Below are positions 23,163 to 35,129 of a DNA stretch of 64,000 bases, piece after piece; position 1 is the stretch's first letter; each line of letters begins with the position of its first letter. The position numbers were made by a program, and so were the translations under genes. This DNA is from Coptis chinensis (Eukaryota; Streptophyta; Magnoliopsida; Ranunculales; Ranunculaceae): NCBI GenBank assembly GCA_015680905.1, contig CM027379.1, forward strand, positions 28,724,501 through 28,788,500, in the 5' to 3' direction. Below the pieces are notes generated by a model. The model saw nothing but the letters and a program-made list of their open reading frames with translations. It was not told the DNA's origin and did not search any database.

Positions 23163-23399
23163 ATGTATAAAGTGCATAATGACAATCTTAATGCAAGTAG
23201 AATGTACAATTGTCGAAAAAGTGGCGACTCTCAGGATTGGATCAAATATATGGTTTTGCCTTTAGCAGCCAACTTGGGGATATCATCAGGTTTGGGAAGT
23301 AGGGTCTTGAAAAACGTTTTGGGGCAAACAATGGGGCTTGATTCGGACAATAATCAGCCTATCATGGAGAGGGAGCACGATGATAATCTTGTAGACTAA
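23163..23399 (+). CDS. Hypothetical 78-residue open frame
   Basis: The frame reads MYKVHNDNLNASRMYNCRKS at its start and contains a less random-looking stretch, DWIKYMVLPLAANLGISSGL then GSRVLKNVLGQTMGLD, with a short hydrophobic helix and an acidic tail. I do not recognise the family. It could be a small gene, the last exon of an unseen gene, or chance. No splice partner was found upstream. Confidence 0.22.
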   Translation: MYKVHNDNLNASRMYNCRKSGDSQDWIKYMVLPLAANLGISSGLGSRVLKNVLGQTMGLDSDNNQPIMEREHDDNLVD

Positions 23400-24476
23400 C
23401 TGAATATATGTATTAGTTAGAGATAGGGATAAAATGTGGGATCTCTGGTCTAACTTTCGGATGTAGTTAGTCGAGAACTTGTAATTGGGATATTGGTATA
23501 ATTATAGGGCGTAACCTTAGATTCTTAGAATGGGCATTAAAGATAACAAAGAACGAACTAAAAGGCCTAATGAATCTACACTAGTTCAGCTTCGGGTCCT
23601 CCTGGTGGAAGCGTAAGTAATCCTGGCGCATGCATGCGCAAGTTTAAATAAGAAGCAGAAGGAGGCACAAGTAATCCTACATCACAACAATTTATTAAAT
23701 TGACATAATGCCAATGAGAACTTTTATTAATACATATTCCCTTACAGCAATCGAATTAACATTTTTGAGTTTTCTCAAGTTCTGGGCTTGTTTGTTTCAT
23801 GTGTGTAATGGGGTCTGGGTGCTCATTTTGGTCTTAGGACTATTAGTCTCCAATTAGTAGCGCAAGTATTGAGATTGTTTGTTTCCATTATATCAGTATA
23901 TATTAACTTTTACAGATAAAAGTGAATTAAATAATTTCCTACCTGACGTGGAGTGCATCATTTTGTAGTTTGAGACTTTGAGTGATTTGCATCCTCTTGC
24001 GTGGGGATCCATTTTTGCTTTTTATCTGCATAGCTAATGGTTGACAACAACATCTATTTTATGTTCATCACTTCATCATAGAAACATGGTAGCCTCTGAC
24101 ATGCCCTGTTCCTGCGACAGGTTTGTATACCCTGCTTGCATGTGCTTTCTGCTTTGTAATTCATATCTTTAGTTTTTCTTTTAAAAAGCTTCCCTCATCA
24201 ATTTCATTTGAAAATCTAGGAGTGCATTTTAGAAATACTTGATTCTGTCTCTGGATAATTTTATGGTTTTTTGATGAACTCATGCTATGTAGAATATAGT
24301 TCTATTAATGCCTCTTCAGTCTTATTATGGTAGTCAAAATTCAGTTGTACCACTCAGTTTCAAGAATGTGTCTGCACCCAATACTTTTATGTATGTGACT
24401 TTGCTAATCACAGATGAATAGTTTATCCTAATTCAATATGGTTTTTGTTGGGCACGCCATATTTCAATTATAATCC
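23400..24476. other. Intergenic DNA, no gene seen
   Basis: No exon, RNA gene or repeat with defined ends was recognised. Confidence 0.3.
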
Positions 24477-24622
24477 ATGTCGGATATGTATCCATGTGTC
24501 CGTGTTGGGCACACACGGACACATTTTGTTTGTAATATACCTCAGTTTTTTATATTTCGCCATGTCAGACACTTCGTATCCGTGTCAGATACGGACACAC
24601 GTATCCGTGTCAATGTAACTTA
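24477..24622. repeat. GTGTC/GACAC palindromic repeat, copy 1
   Basis: About 146 bases rich in TCCGTGT and GACAC words, ending GTATCCGTGTCAATGTAACT. It matches 45115-45260 along its length in the same orientation. Its two halves are partly complementary, so it resembles a MITE. Confidence 0.6.
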
Positions 24623-25737
24623 GCTTGTAAGTGACACTTGAAAATACCCAGGCCTTCATTCTGCTTAATGTTTTTTCCTCTCAGAAGGAGAACTACTGCT
24701 GAGGGTGGAGTGATGACTAACGAGCTAGCATGGACAAGAGGGGTGGCAACAACATGCACCACAAAGACAAGTTGCTGTAAGGAGATTTCACTTTGCATTC
24801 CAACTTGACTTGCTGCTGATACTGAAGTTGGCGGCTGTCATTTCCGTGTTCAACCAAGATGGATCAAAACAGAGACTCGCCCTGCTTCTGTTTTTCTCAG
24901 CACTGGTTTATTTGTGAGTTTCCAAGCTTCCATATTCTGAAGTCTGAACCTTGAACATCCTTTGGCAAAAAATCCCACTGTTGGATTTTAGCATTCCTTT
25001 TTATGAAAGTAAAGTTGTTGGATGCTATATTCAAGTGTCCTTCAACCTCTAAAGCTATGCCTTGTTTTTGTTCTAAATTCATTCTTTGTTTAAATGGGAT
25101 CACATAAAAGAATATGCTATCATATAGATTCTAATATACTGCTTCTAGGTTCTGACGACGGTGTTTTAAGTCCAAGCCTATACATTTTTTTGGTAAGCAT
25201 GTAAGCATATTAGGTCGATCAACTCTGTGTAGCCATTTTTTCCCCCTAATATTAGTTTTATTGGGTTCCACCTCTTGGAATAACAACACAAGGAGGGCGA
25301 TTTTCTTATCATATTTATGTCATGGTTCTTCAGCTATCAGACTGGAGCTCACTCCTTTGATACGGTGGCTTTCACAAGGCACCTGCACAACCACGACTGC
25401 CTGTTAGGGCTGAGAATGCTCCTGGTGCTGCTAGGCCAGATGGTGAAAACGCTGCTCGAGCTGGTATTTTCTCTCAGATTCCAATCAACGTCAAGTGGCA
25501 TTGACGTAAGTATAGTGACGTCAAGGGTTAACCTAGTTTATTTTTAGAACATGCAACGCAACAAGAAACCAAAAAACAGACCTGTAAGTATTATTTTTTA
25601 TCAATCTCGATTTAGATCTGTTTATACTATTAAGGACCTGTTTGTTTTGATCGTTTATTTATATTTTGGTCTATTAAGTTTTAGATTGGAATCCAAGCAG
25701 GCCCTTAAGTTAATATACCAACGATTGGGAAAAAATT
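24623..25737. other. Region upstream of the sterol reductase pseudogene
   Basis: A frame at about 25355-25500 reads VRAENAPGAARPDGENAARA and looks less random than its surroundings, but I do not recognise it. The missing first exon of the sterol reductase copy was not found here. Confidence 0.3.
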
Positions 25738-26149
25738 TATGACTTTTGACTATTTGAGACAGCAAGGTTTACAAGGGTTTAAGGACATTTGGCCAAAGCC
25801 CACTGTTCTTCAGCTCGTTGAAGGCCCGATTTCTCCCATGGGTAATCCACCAGTTTACAAGGTAGTTTTCTTGAGCTATGTATGATTGCAATCTTATCTC
25901 TTTCATTTTTAATGTGACTGCAGTTGTATCCAATCCATTGAACTTCTTATTCTGCATTTGAGTTTAATTCCTCTATGGTTCCTTTAAACAGCATGAGTTT
26001 GAAATTATATTGTTCTTCCTGCTTCTTGCAGGCAATTGGTTTGGCAGTTTATGAAGTAACATTGATAACATACATCAGCCTTTGGTGGTAAGCACCCTAG
26101 TTGGTAATTGAAGAGTTATTACGTACCCAATGATTTTTTACAATATAGT

Positions 26150-26390
26150 GGGGGAGATGAAGGAGTCCTCCCTTAATAAGAAAGCGCTTGCCATCGCTTT
26201 TAGGGGGCCACATGTATAATTTGCATGTGCTTGTGCTTGTGCTTTAGAAGACCTTATAGGGAATTTTGCCTATAGGGTGTTGTTGGTTTGGAGGCCAACT
26301 GCTCCTCATGGCGGTGGCCCTTGATGCTGTATTCCCATTGTACATGTTTATAATGAATATATTAGCTTTGATCGATAACAAAAATGATAG
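26150..26390 (+). mobile_element. Possible LINE 3'-end fragment inside the pseudogene
   Basis: The segment closes with TGTACATGTTTATAATGAAT and TTTGATCGATAACAAAAA, resembling the 3' untranslated ends of plant LINEs. There is no coding domain or clear target duplication, so confidence is low. Confidence 0.25.
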
Positions 26391-27356
26391 TGGTTATAGT
26401 CTCTACTTCCCTTCCAATATGCCATAATTGCAGCCATTCCAAAACCTTGATTCCAGTAGACCCCTTTTTGTAAAAGTTTCCTGCACTATTTTTATTTTTA
26501 TTTTATCATGTATTATAGTTTTTTTTTTTAAAATTGATCTGTTGTACCATGTTACTATCAATTTTTACATCAACAGAACCCCCCTTTTTTAATGTTTTTA
26601 CATGCATCCTGTTTTTAACAATCTCGTAGATGCTTAGGCTGAGGAAACTGGGCGAAACATTAGCTGTTTCCTTATTTGACATCTTTGTTAGCGGAGTTCC
26701 CTATCTTATTCGATCTGTAAAATATATTGCAGCAACTCCTGTTACTATCCTCTATTAGCTGTGGTCATCTTTCAGGTTTGGAGTACTCAATCCTTCAGTA
26801 GTGTATGTTCATTTGGGATAAATTTTCTCATCCCTGATTTTTGGAAGCTTTGTTTTTTGTATCTTCTTATACATAAAAGTGAGTATCTCTCAATATTTCA
26901 AGTACCAACTTTCATGAGGCACACTTCTCTTTGGATCCCATCTCTTTTCTAATCGTATTCTTGAACTAAAAGGGTCACCTGGCACCTTCTTCTACTGATT
27001 CAGGGTCGTCGGGCAATGCAATTATTGATTTTTACTAGGTGAGTTTCCAAGATGCCTTTGACTGTAATGTTTCTTTGTACATACATTTGTATGCACATGT
27101 ACATATTCTTCTTTAAATTGTAATTTAGAAATTCTTTCTTTCTTAATAAAATTTTGAATATGCATATAGGGAGGAATGTAAGCTTCAATCTTTGGTTTAA
27201 TATACAGGTGGGGTCTGCCTTTAACCCCAACTAAAGTTTTCAAAAAAAAGAAAGAAAAAGGTATAGACAAAAGAAGTGGGTATTCGTTCTAGATAAGTAT
27301 ACTTTACAAGTCATTAATTTCCAGGACTGAACCCCTCTCTTTTATTTAGCTCTTCT

Positions 27357-27693
27357 GCCTATCCTTCTCTTCCTTTCATTACATCTCATGTTTTAGTTAT
27401 ATGCCTATCCTCTATCCACCTTATGCCAATTCTTGTATTCTCCTTATGCCAACTCATGTCCGCCACGTGTTGCCACACTTTGCTATGCGCACCCACTGTT
27501 TATCATATATCGCCATGTGTTGAATGCTTGCCAAGTGTGGGGCTAGATGCTCTAAAATCATGAGTTGGCATAAGGAGAATACAAGAGTTGGCATATGGAG
27601 AATACAGGAGTTGGCATAAGGTGGATAGGGGATAGGCATAGAACTAAAACATGAGGGGCAATGAGAGGGGATTAGAAGGATAAGTAGAGGCCC
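27357..27693. mobile_element. Foldback MITE, about 337 bp, in a pseudogene intron
   Basis: The left arm runs CTCATGTTTTAGTTATATGC, then CTATCCACCTTATGCCAA. The right arm is its reverse complement, ending GGCATAGAACTAAAACATGA. Within each arm a GAGTTGGCATAAGGAGAATA-type word is repeated two or three times. No coding capacity and no secure target duplication. Confidence 0.6.
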
Positions 27694-30600
27694 TTGTTCA
27701 TTCTTCATTGACATGTATGTGAACGAGGCAATGTTAAAGAACATTTTTTACAAGAAAATTCTATGTGAAAAGGCTTTTCTGATCCTCTTCAGTGTTATTT
27801 CACAACTGGATTAAGGTTTGAAAGTAGAAGGGAACAGAATAAAATAAACCTAACTTCATACAGTCAATTTTCAGTTATTTTCTTTTCTTAAGGCATGAGT
27901 CATGAGTAGACTGATGCTAGAAGTCAAATCTTATATATGTCCAAGGGAATCTGTATGAAGAACTGATTTTTTTTTCATCCCTGCAGGGAATGGAGCTGTA
28001 TCCTCGAATTGGTAAAAACTTTGATGTTAAGGTCTTTACAAATTGCAGATTTGGCATGATGTCCCTGGGCAGTTCTTGCTGTGACATATCGTATCAAGCA
28101 GGTTAGTTGTTTTAGCATCACTATCTGATAGGTTTTTTTGCATCACTGTCAACAGTTGTTGTTGTTGTTGTTTTTGTTGTTGTTGCGTATCAAAAAAGAA
28201 AAAAGCTTCACTGTTTGATTAGAAATGTAAAGTGTCTATATGATTGAGGGTGATCTACTAGTTCATCATGGTATATTTCTTTATGGGTGCTCATATGATC
28301 TCGTAGACCAAAAAGTGATCTGATTGGCAACGTCAAACATTCTATTGTAAATTAAAATGAAATGAATCTATTTTATTTTATTTTACTTGGCTTGCGAAAA
28401 TATGATTGACTTGGCTTCTTATGGGTTCTAATAGCATGATCCTCGGATAGATGGTGCCACCCTACAGGTATACCAGACTAATTGCTTGAGTGGCCCTGCT
28501 TGTGGTTACAGGTTCTTCAAATCAATTATACTGAAAAAATCATACACAAATGTTTATATTTTTAAGAGGAACCATATTCTCATATTGTTCTTTCAGTCTT
28601 CATGTTTATACTATAAATAAACAATTTGAATTTCATGTCGACTAGGAGTACAATATAAACTTTATCCAATCTCCTGTGCAACATTTACATCTATTTACTG
28701 CATTAGTAACGACTCTATGCTTGTTAATATGGCACTGATGGTGATGTACGTAACAAAGTTCTTTTGGTGGGAAGCTGGATACTGGAATACAATGGATATT
28801 GCACATGATCGAGGTGTGTGATTTGATTATTGTTCTTAATTAACTTAACTCGCCGAATGCACCTATGTTGTGCTAGTCCGAAAAAAAAGGTCTAGCAATA
28901 GTTCGTAATTTCTTAAAGATGCTCTCTATGAAAGATGTAATACAGATCGCATTAGAGCATGCTATAAATTCCACATGTGTATGACTATAAATTATTTTAA
29001 AATATTTCATCAAAATCAGTGGTCATTCCCAAATTCCACATTCATCAATCTAAACTGCACTTTTTGGAGTTTTTCCATGCTTGACATTTATTACATGTAT
29101 GTGTCGATACGCCCCAAAACCAATTCAGTCATGATATTGGCACTCAAGCCAATATTTTCAATGTGATTGAATTTGGAGGAGTATTGTGTTATTGATCATC
29201 CATGGTTCTATACGGAAACTTGATAAGTTTATGCTCTTAGAAATCCTCCTTTGTTAGGTTAGTTTTTACAGAAATGTTTTTTTGTTTTTTATAGGACTAT
29301 GTTCCTTAGAAGTATTGGAATATGAGACAAGTCGAAGGATCTTCACTGTAGGAATCTGTTCCTTCAAAGTCATCAATGGCAAGCACTTTGTGTCGTACGC
29401 TGACATGTCACGTCTTTGCTAATAGTGGTCATGAAACTAACCGCCAGAAGCTGTACCAGCAGAAATGCTTTGCACTGTATTCCTCAAAAACACGTTTTTT
29501 AAGTGATTTGTACAGTTTCCCCAATGGTAAGGGTGATTTATAGATTACATAAAGTTGCCAACTAGTAATTTTTCACACATCAACAATAAAATCTAATAAA
29601 GGGTGAAAATATGCAAGTGTGCTCTTATGATATGATTATCATTATTGGATCGTGAGATTCACAATATATTGTTCTCTCACTAGCCTCACATTTTGAGTAT
29701 GTGTTGGATGTCATGGATCGTCTTTGCCAAAAATCTTGAATATTGATCTAAAGCTTCCTTGATGATAGACATTGACACCCTTACTAGCTGGCAGTACTCT
29801 AGAAGTAGGATTACAAACAGGAAAATGAGGACATTCTTGAAAACGACATGTTCTTCAATATGAGTCATTGGAGAATTCAAGTCTATTGTTATTTTTGACC
29901 GCTATAATAGGTCAAAACTCTTCATCACCCTTATGAGGGTAAACGTGTATTCCCAACTTAACCACCGAAATTTCAAGAAGTTTGATTTTTTTTATATATA
30001 AAAGTATGTCTGATATTCTTCTTTGTTTTCAACAGCTGGCTTTTATATATGCTGGGGATGCTTGGTATGGGTTCCATCTATCTACCCTTCTCCTGGGATG
30101 TATCTAGTCAATCTCGGTACTCAGGTGAGCAAGTAGGCTCACATTTAAGTCCAGCTTAAATATTAATAGCCCGGTTCTTTCTATTGGCAAAATTTAACTA
30201 CTGTAGTAGACTATCAATTTGTTATCATGCCACCTGGGACAGTCTTGAGAAGATGGAAATTTTTCATGCTCATTGTTTCTGACCTTCTCATGTTACGAAA
30301 ATAGGGTTGGCCAGGGTTTATATTTTTAGGAATAACTTAATAAGCTCAAGTTCAAGCCCAATGATGAGGATGTCATTATCAAAATATATAAAAAAAAAAA
30401 AATGTGTAGGATGCCATTGCAAACTCAATATTCTCTATAACACTAATGTGTTTCTTTGTTCCAACTGTTTCCCACATATTCCAGCTTGCACTTTTTATTC
30501 TGGCGGCCGGTTTGCTGTGTTATATATGTCAACTAAGATTGTGATAGGCAAAGGCAAGAATTTCGCAAGAAAAATGGGAAGTGCTTGATATGGGATAGAT

Positions 30601-31978
30601 TTCCATCAAAGGTATTCATCCTCGCCATCAATCTTTCTTGATTTCTGTCCCATATTGTTCTTCCTAGAAATTCTTAACTCATACGTCACTGGAACTTACT
30701 TACTGAAAATCTTAATATATTGTCCAAATTGTCTGCAGATTGTGGCCTCTTATCAAACTGGTAATGGGGAAACAAAGACAAGTCTCCTTTTGACCTCAGG
30801 CTGGTGAGTTTTGCACATCTTTGTTGCTGTAAGGTGAAAGTTGCATATGTAGTACTAATGTCAAGACGAGAAATGCCATATCTCTATTTGGTATACGGCT
30901 AGCACATAGTTTTATGACGCCGGCTGATGGGTCCCTTTCTTAGGATACAACAGTTTTGTTTGGTGCCTTGGTGCCCATCATCCTTTCACATCTTTAGAAA
31001 ATAAAAACGTTGGTTGTCTGCTGTTAGGTTCCAGCCGTCATTTGCACGCTTTCCATACGGCAGAAACATAGGAACACTCTCTCATCATGACATTAAGAGA
31101 TCCAGTTTTGTTTGTATGTGCAGCCAGACTCCCGCTGCACAGATAGAGCCATAGTGGGTTTTGTCGGGTTCTCAAGAGACGGAAAGATTAGTTGTAGGCA
31201 GAACGAGTAGAGTTGAAGAGAGAAATGTAAGGAAGTAGAGGTAGAAGGGAGGTAAAGAAGAAAAGTGAGAAAACAGAAATGGTTGATTGTTTATCCAGCA
31301 TAATCTTTCTACATATGTCATCACCCTTTTATAGGGTACATTCTTAAGAACAGAATCGATAACTACATTCTAACTAAGTAGTTACAGTTCTTCTCAAAAC
31401 TAACTAAAGTACTAAACAGCTAGCAACAAGATTCGTCAACTCGTAGCAGGTTTTGATTCTTGATGAGGTCGTTAATCATTCTTTTTATTTTCATGCAGGT
31501 GGGGTCTAGCTCGTCACTTTCACTATGTACCTGAAATATTATCTGCTTTTTTCTGGACTGTGACAGCTCTTTTTATTCATGTACGAGTACTTTGCTGCAG
31601 TGTTATTTCCCTGCTTCGGACTTGGGCTGGAATCATTTTTTGGGGAATTTCTGAATTCTTTGTCATCAGACTTCTGTAGTCTCTGCCATACTTCTATGTG
31701 GTGTTTCTGACAATCCTTCTTTTCGACCAAGCCAAGAGGGATGACGATTGTTGTAGATCCAAGTAAGCAACCAGCCAAACTGGGCTTCTTTTCTTCGACT
31801 TTGTTTTATTTTGTTTTCCTGCTTAAGATTAGGACTTAAACTCCGGATAGCATGGTATTCCCAGCTGAGCCTATTAATATGTTGATAACGATAAATTTCT
31901 GTCCACAGGTATGAGAAATACTGGAAGCTATACTGTGACAAAGTACCTTACAGGGTTGTTCCCAGTATCTATTGATCA

Positions 31979-33099
31979 ATCCTTAATTCAAGATGTGTGC
32001 TTGTCAGTATTGCTGCTACCTTTATGCAATCCCTCGGAAGTATAGAATCCGGTCTTTTTCTCAATCTAAAACTTCTTTTGGCTGGTACCCCGCTGCTTCT
32101 GGTGGACTTTCAGATTCCCCCCATCTTATTCTCCTTACAGTACGAGTGGACCCTGTGCATCTAGTGTAGAATGAACTTCATGACTGACAAGTTAAGCCAC
32201 TGTGTACTATGAAATATCACTTATTAAAGATGATAGCTGTATGAGATTTTTCGCTTTTATAAATATTGAATTGTTGTGGAGACGAGCCTCCAATGCCCAT
32301 CTTTGTTTCGTTGAGCAGCATACGGTTGTTTTGAGTGAGCTGGAATTTTAACACCCAGGTCCCAAAGTGTTCTGAACTTAATAACATATACCAGTTAGTT
32401 TCATGCATTTCGAGTGAAAAATAGATAAACTAAAATTTTGGAATGTGCTTCGGGGGACAGCATCTAGCCTGTCCCCAGTATCGATTCGGTCCATGAGGAA
32501 ATAAGGGCAAGCGTCGATCATTAAAACAATAGAAATGTTTGTTTCTTGTGAGGTGAATACACAAGAAAAACTCACAGTCGTTCTGATGGATGTGGCTCTT
32601 CATGGGCTTGCATTGGCCTAAAGTAAATGGTGTCTTTTGAGTTCTGACACTACATAGACCAATGAGTATTCCATTAAGAGTCTGCAAACTAATAGCTAAA
32701 ACATTCAATCCATTTGTGATCGACTGATTTTGTCATCGCCAACTGGTTGTACTCATTGAAGTTCAAGCTTGCATCCAGTAGCATAGGTACTTCCACACCA
32801 AGTCACCAACTCCGCCTCTCAAAATCTCTTGCTCTAAATTACCTTTTACCTGCTGTCTCAACCCTGCCCATATCCCCCTAGCTAAATTGTTTCTTGCTCC
32901 CACTTCCTGATATTTGTTAATGCCAGCATCAAAGAAATTCTCGGGATGAGTGTTGGCAGTAGATTGTTACGTTTTTTCCAGAAGTAAAGAGGCAGAACTC
33001 CCAGTCTCCCAGCATAATCCTAGGGATTAGTCTGGATTGCATCTGTTAACTAAGAGAACACAATATGTACTGTATGAAGGATAGCGATGCTAGGAGCTG
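31979..33099. other. Intergenic DNA, no gene seen
   Basis: A minus-strand stretch at about 32780-32940 can be read as FFDAGINKYQEVGARNNLAR but is not recognised. It may belong to the adjacent LINE remnant. Confidence 0.3.
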
Positions 33100-33430
33100 C
33101 TCTATCCTCCATGTTCAATATTCTGTCTACTTATTTGGGTCCACGTCTTAAAGAACAGGAGACAAGCCATAAGTCCTCCTGTATGCAACAGTTCATCCTT
33201 GCTCCAACTCCTGATAAATTGCCCAGTTACAACAGGGAAAAAAGCTGAAGAAAACCAAAAACTTATTGCCCAGACACACAGAAAAATAGAAATGGCTAGA
33301 TGTCTCCATAACTTAATTACAGGAATGGCATGAGAAATCCCCATTGAATATTTCACTATGAAGTAATCCTCCCTTGTACAACTTCCAAAGAAAAAGCTGA
33401 AACTGTGCTTGAAAATGTAGTTTCCATTTT
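33100..33430 (-). mobile_element. LINE remnant (zf-RVT-like region)
   Basis: Translated on the minus strand, one frame reads AQFQLFLWKLYKGGLLHSEI, then CHSCN, then METSSHFYFSVCLGNKF. The order LFLW, a C-x-x-C pair, then ETxSHxxFxC resembles the zinc-binding region at the end of plant LINE reverse transcriptase proteins. The frame contains stops and shifts, so it is a degraded fragment. Family placement is by eye only. Confidence 0.38.
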
Positions 33431-34095
33431 CTCTTCAGTGTATTGGTATTGAGATCAGATTAGCATTGAATGATCAACACGCCCGTGTGACATAATGAGC
33501 TCATCTGGAAGGGCAAGAGCTGCCTAATATGGGCCAAGTGTACTGACGGTTATTTTAGGCCAGTTAAACCTCTAAACTAAGCATGGATTGCATTGGAGTC
33601 GATCACCAGTACTGTGATTATTGCAAGAATTAAAGTGTAACAGAATACATAATCCAGAAGAACATGTTTGCGTGCATAGCTGCTAGACGCGAACTTGGGA
33701 GCGTAGAAGACACGTTACGAGTCACCAGAAACTAATTTCCTTGCCTGTAATCGCCTTTGTTTAATATGGATATCATGTTTCAAATTTGTCTAATTTTTCT
33801 ATGAACTCTTCTGATATGACAGAGGTTAGATATCCCAAGGTGGTTACGCTTGTGCTCGAGAAAATTTATTGGATATTGTATGTTCTGATGTCAACTCTTT
33901 CTGTACTTGTATTACGAACAAAATTTGATGGGTCGTTGCACAATCTTCATTAACCAAATTTGGATATTATCCAACTTCTTAATCCATTCGAGATTCTACT
34001 GTTATATTCTTATTATTTGGCGGCACTGAGGCAAAGACACACAAACAAGCGCTTTGGCCCCACTTACTAATAAAAACAATATAATTATAGGTTTA
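33431..34095. other. Intergenic DNA, no gene seen
   Basis: No exon, RNA gene or defined repeat was recognised between the LINE remnant and the Helitron. Confidence 0.3.
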
Positions 34096-34192
34096 GTAGA
34101 TTTTGGACCCGGGCATACGCTCGGGATCTATTAAATATTTTGTGTGCTGAAAAGACTTTACAAAATGTCTCACACAAATTTTCGAATTAGAA

Positions 34193-34720
34193 TATATTTT
34201 TATTAAAAATAAAAACCAAAATACGTTAATGAAAATGATTATAGTGCATAAAGTCTTGGAAACTAAGAGATCAAATTGAGATAGTCTCTTCACTTTGTGG
34301 TTTAGGATATTAATCCGTAATTTTCAAATAGAATTATCTTAAACTCTATCTAGCTTGTATAATAGTTTTCTTAGATTTATGGTGATTTAGTGGCAAATTT
34401 TGAATAAAAATATATTTTTATTGAAAATAAACCGAAATACGTTAATGAGCAACGATTATATTGCATAAGTACTTGGAAACTAAGGGATCAAATTGAGATA
34501 GCCTTTTCACTTTGTGGTTTAGAATATTAATCCGTAATTTTGAAATAAAATTATCTTAAACTCGATCTAAGCTTATATAATAGTTTTATTAGATTTATGG
34601 TGGTGAGCGGCAAGCGGTAAATATTTCACCATTCGACTTACGTTAAATGCAGCGATTATGGTGTACAAACTTGGAAACTAAATCAAATTGATTGTTTCCA
34701 TATCCTCAAAGAATATTACT
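34193..34720. repeat. 218-bp tandem repeat, about 2.4 copies
   Basis: TATATTTTTATT begins at 34193 and 34411. The copies share AAATACGTTAATGA, TTGGAAACTAAG, CACTTTGTGGTTTAG and ATTATCTTAAACTC. A partial, degraded third copy (TACGTTAAATGCAGCGATTA, then CTTGGAAACTAA) follows at about 34645. Confidence 0.75.
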
Positions 34721-35129
34721 AAACTCCCACTTGAAAAGTTTTTTTCACATGAATTAATGTGTACAAATCTCTAAAACAGATTGTCATTATATTAAATTAT
34801 TCTCTAAAAATTTATCACATGAGCAACTATGCATAGCTATGAGATATCTAAAAATTATACTAATTACTCATTTAAATTTCTTGACCACTTTCTATAAAAA
34901 GGAAGCATCAAGCCTTGATAAAATTCATCGAATTCTTTTTATTGTTAGGTTTAATAATAAAAAGTTTGATTGAAGTTTTGTGAGAATATCCAATATGCGA
35001 AGATAATATTGAAGCTACTTGAATAGCAAGACATTCCCAATCACAATAAAATAATTATAATAAACACTATTTAAAATGCAAAACTATATTTGTTGAGACA
35101 TTTATTTCCCCTACATATATAATACAAAT

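Larger units (their letters stand above)
25738..31978 (+). pseudogene. Decayed copy of sterol delta-7 reductase (7-dehydrocholesterol reductase, DWF5 type)
   Basis: Exon-sized blocks run in order and match the ER membrane enzyme that reduces the sterol C7 double bond in sterol and brassinosteroid synthesis: FDYLRQQGLQGF (25744), AIGLAVYEVTLITYISLWW (26032), GHLAPSSTDSGSSGNAII (26970), GMELYPRIGKNFDVKVFTNC (27987), FFWWEAGYWNTMDIAHDR (about 28760), AGFYICWGCLVWVP (30036), IVASYQTGNGETKTSLLLTS (30739), HFHYVPEIL (about 31515), and YEKYWKLYCDKVPYRV up to the stop at 31978. Introns are kept, so this is a genomic duplicate, not a retrocopy. Defects include no recognisable first exon, an internal loss between WPKPTV and VEGPISP, frame breaks near FGMMS (about 28060) and before RQRQEF (about 30535), and a missing HPV segment near MYLVN. 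A working paralogue presumably lies elsewhere. Confidence 0.85.
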
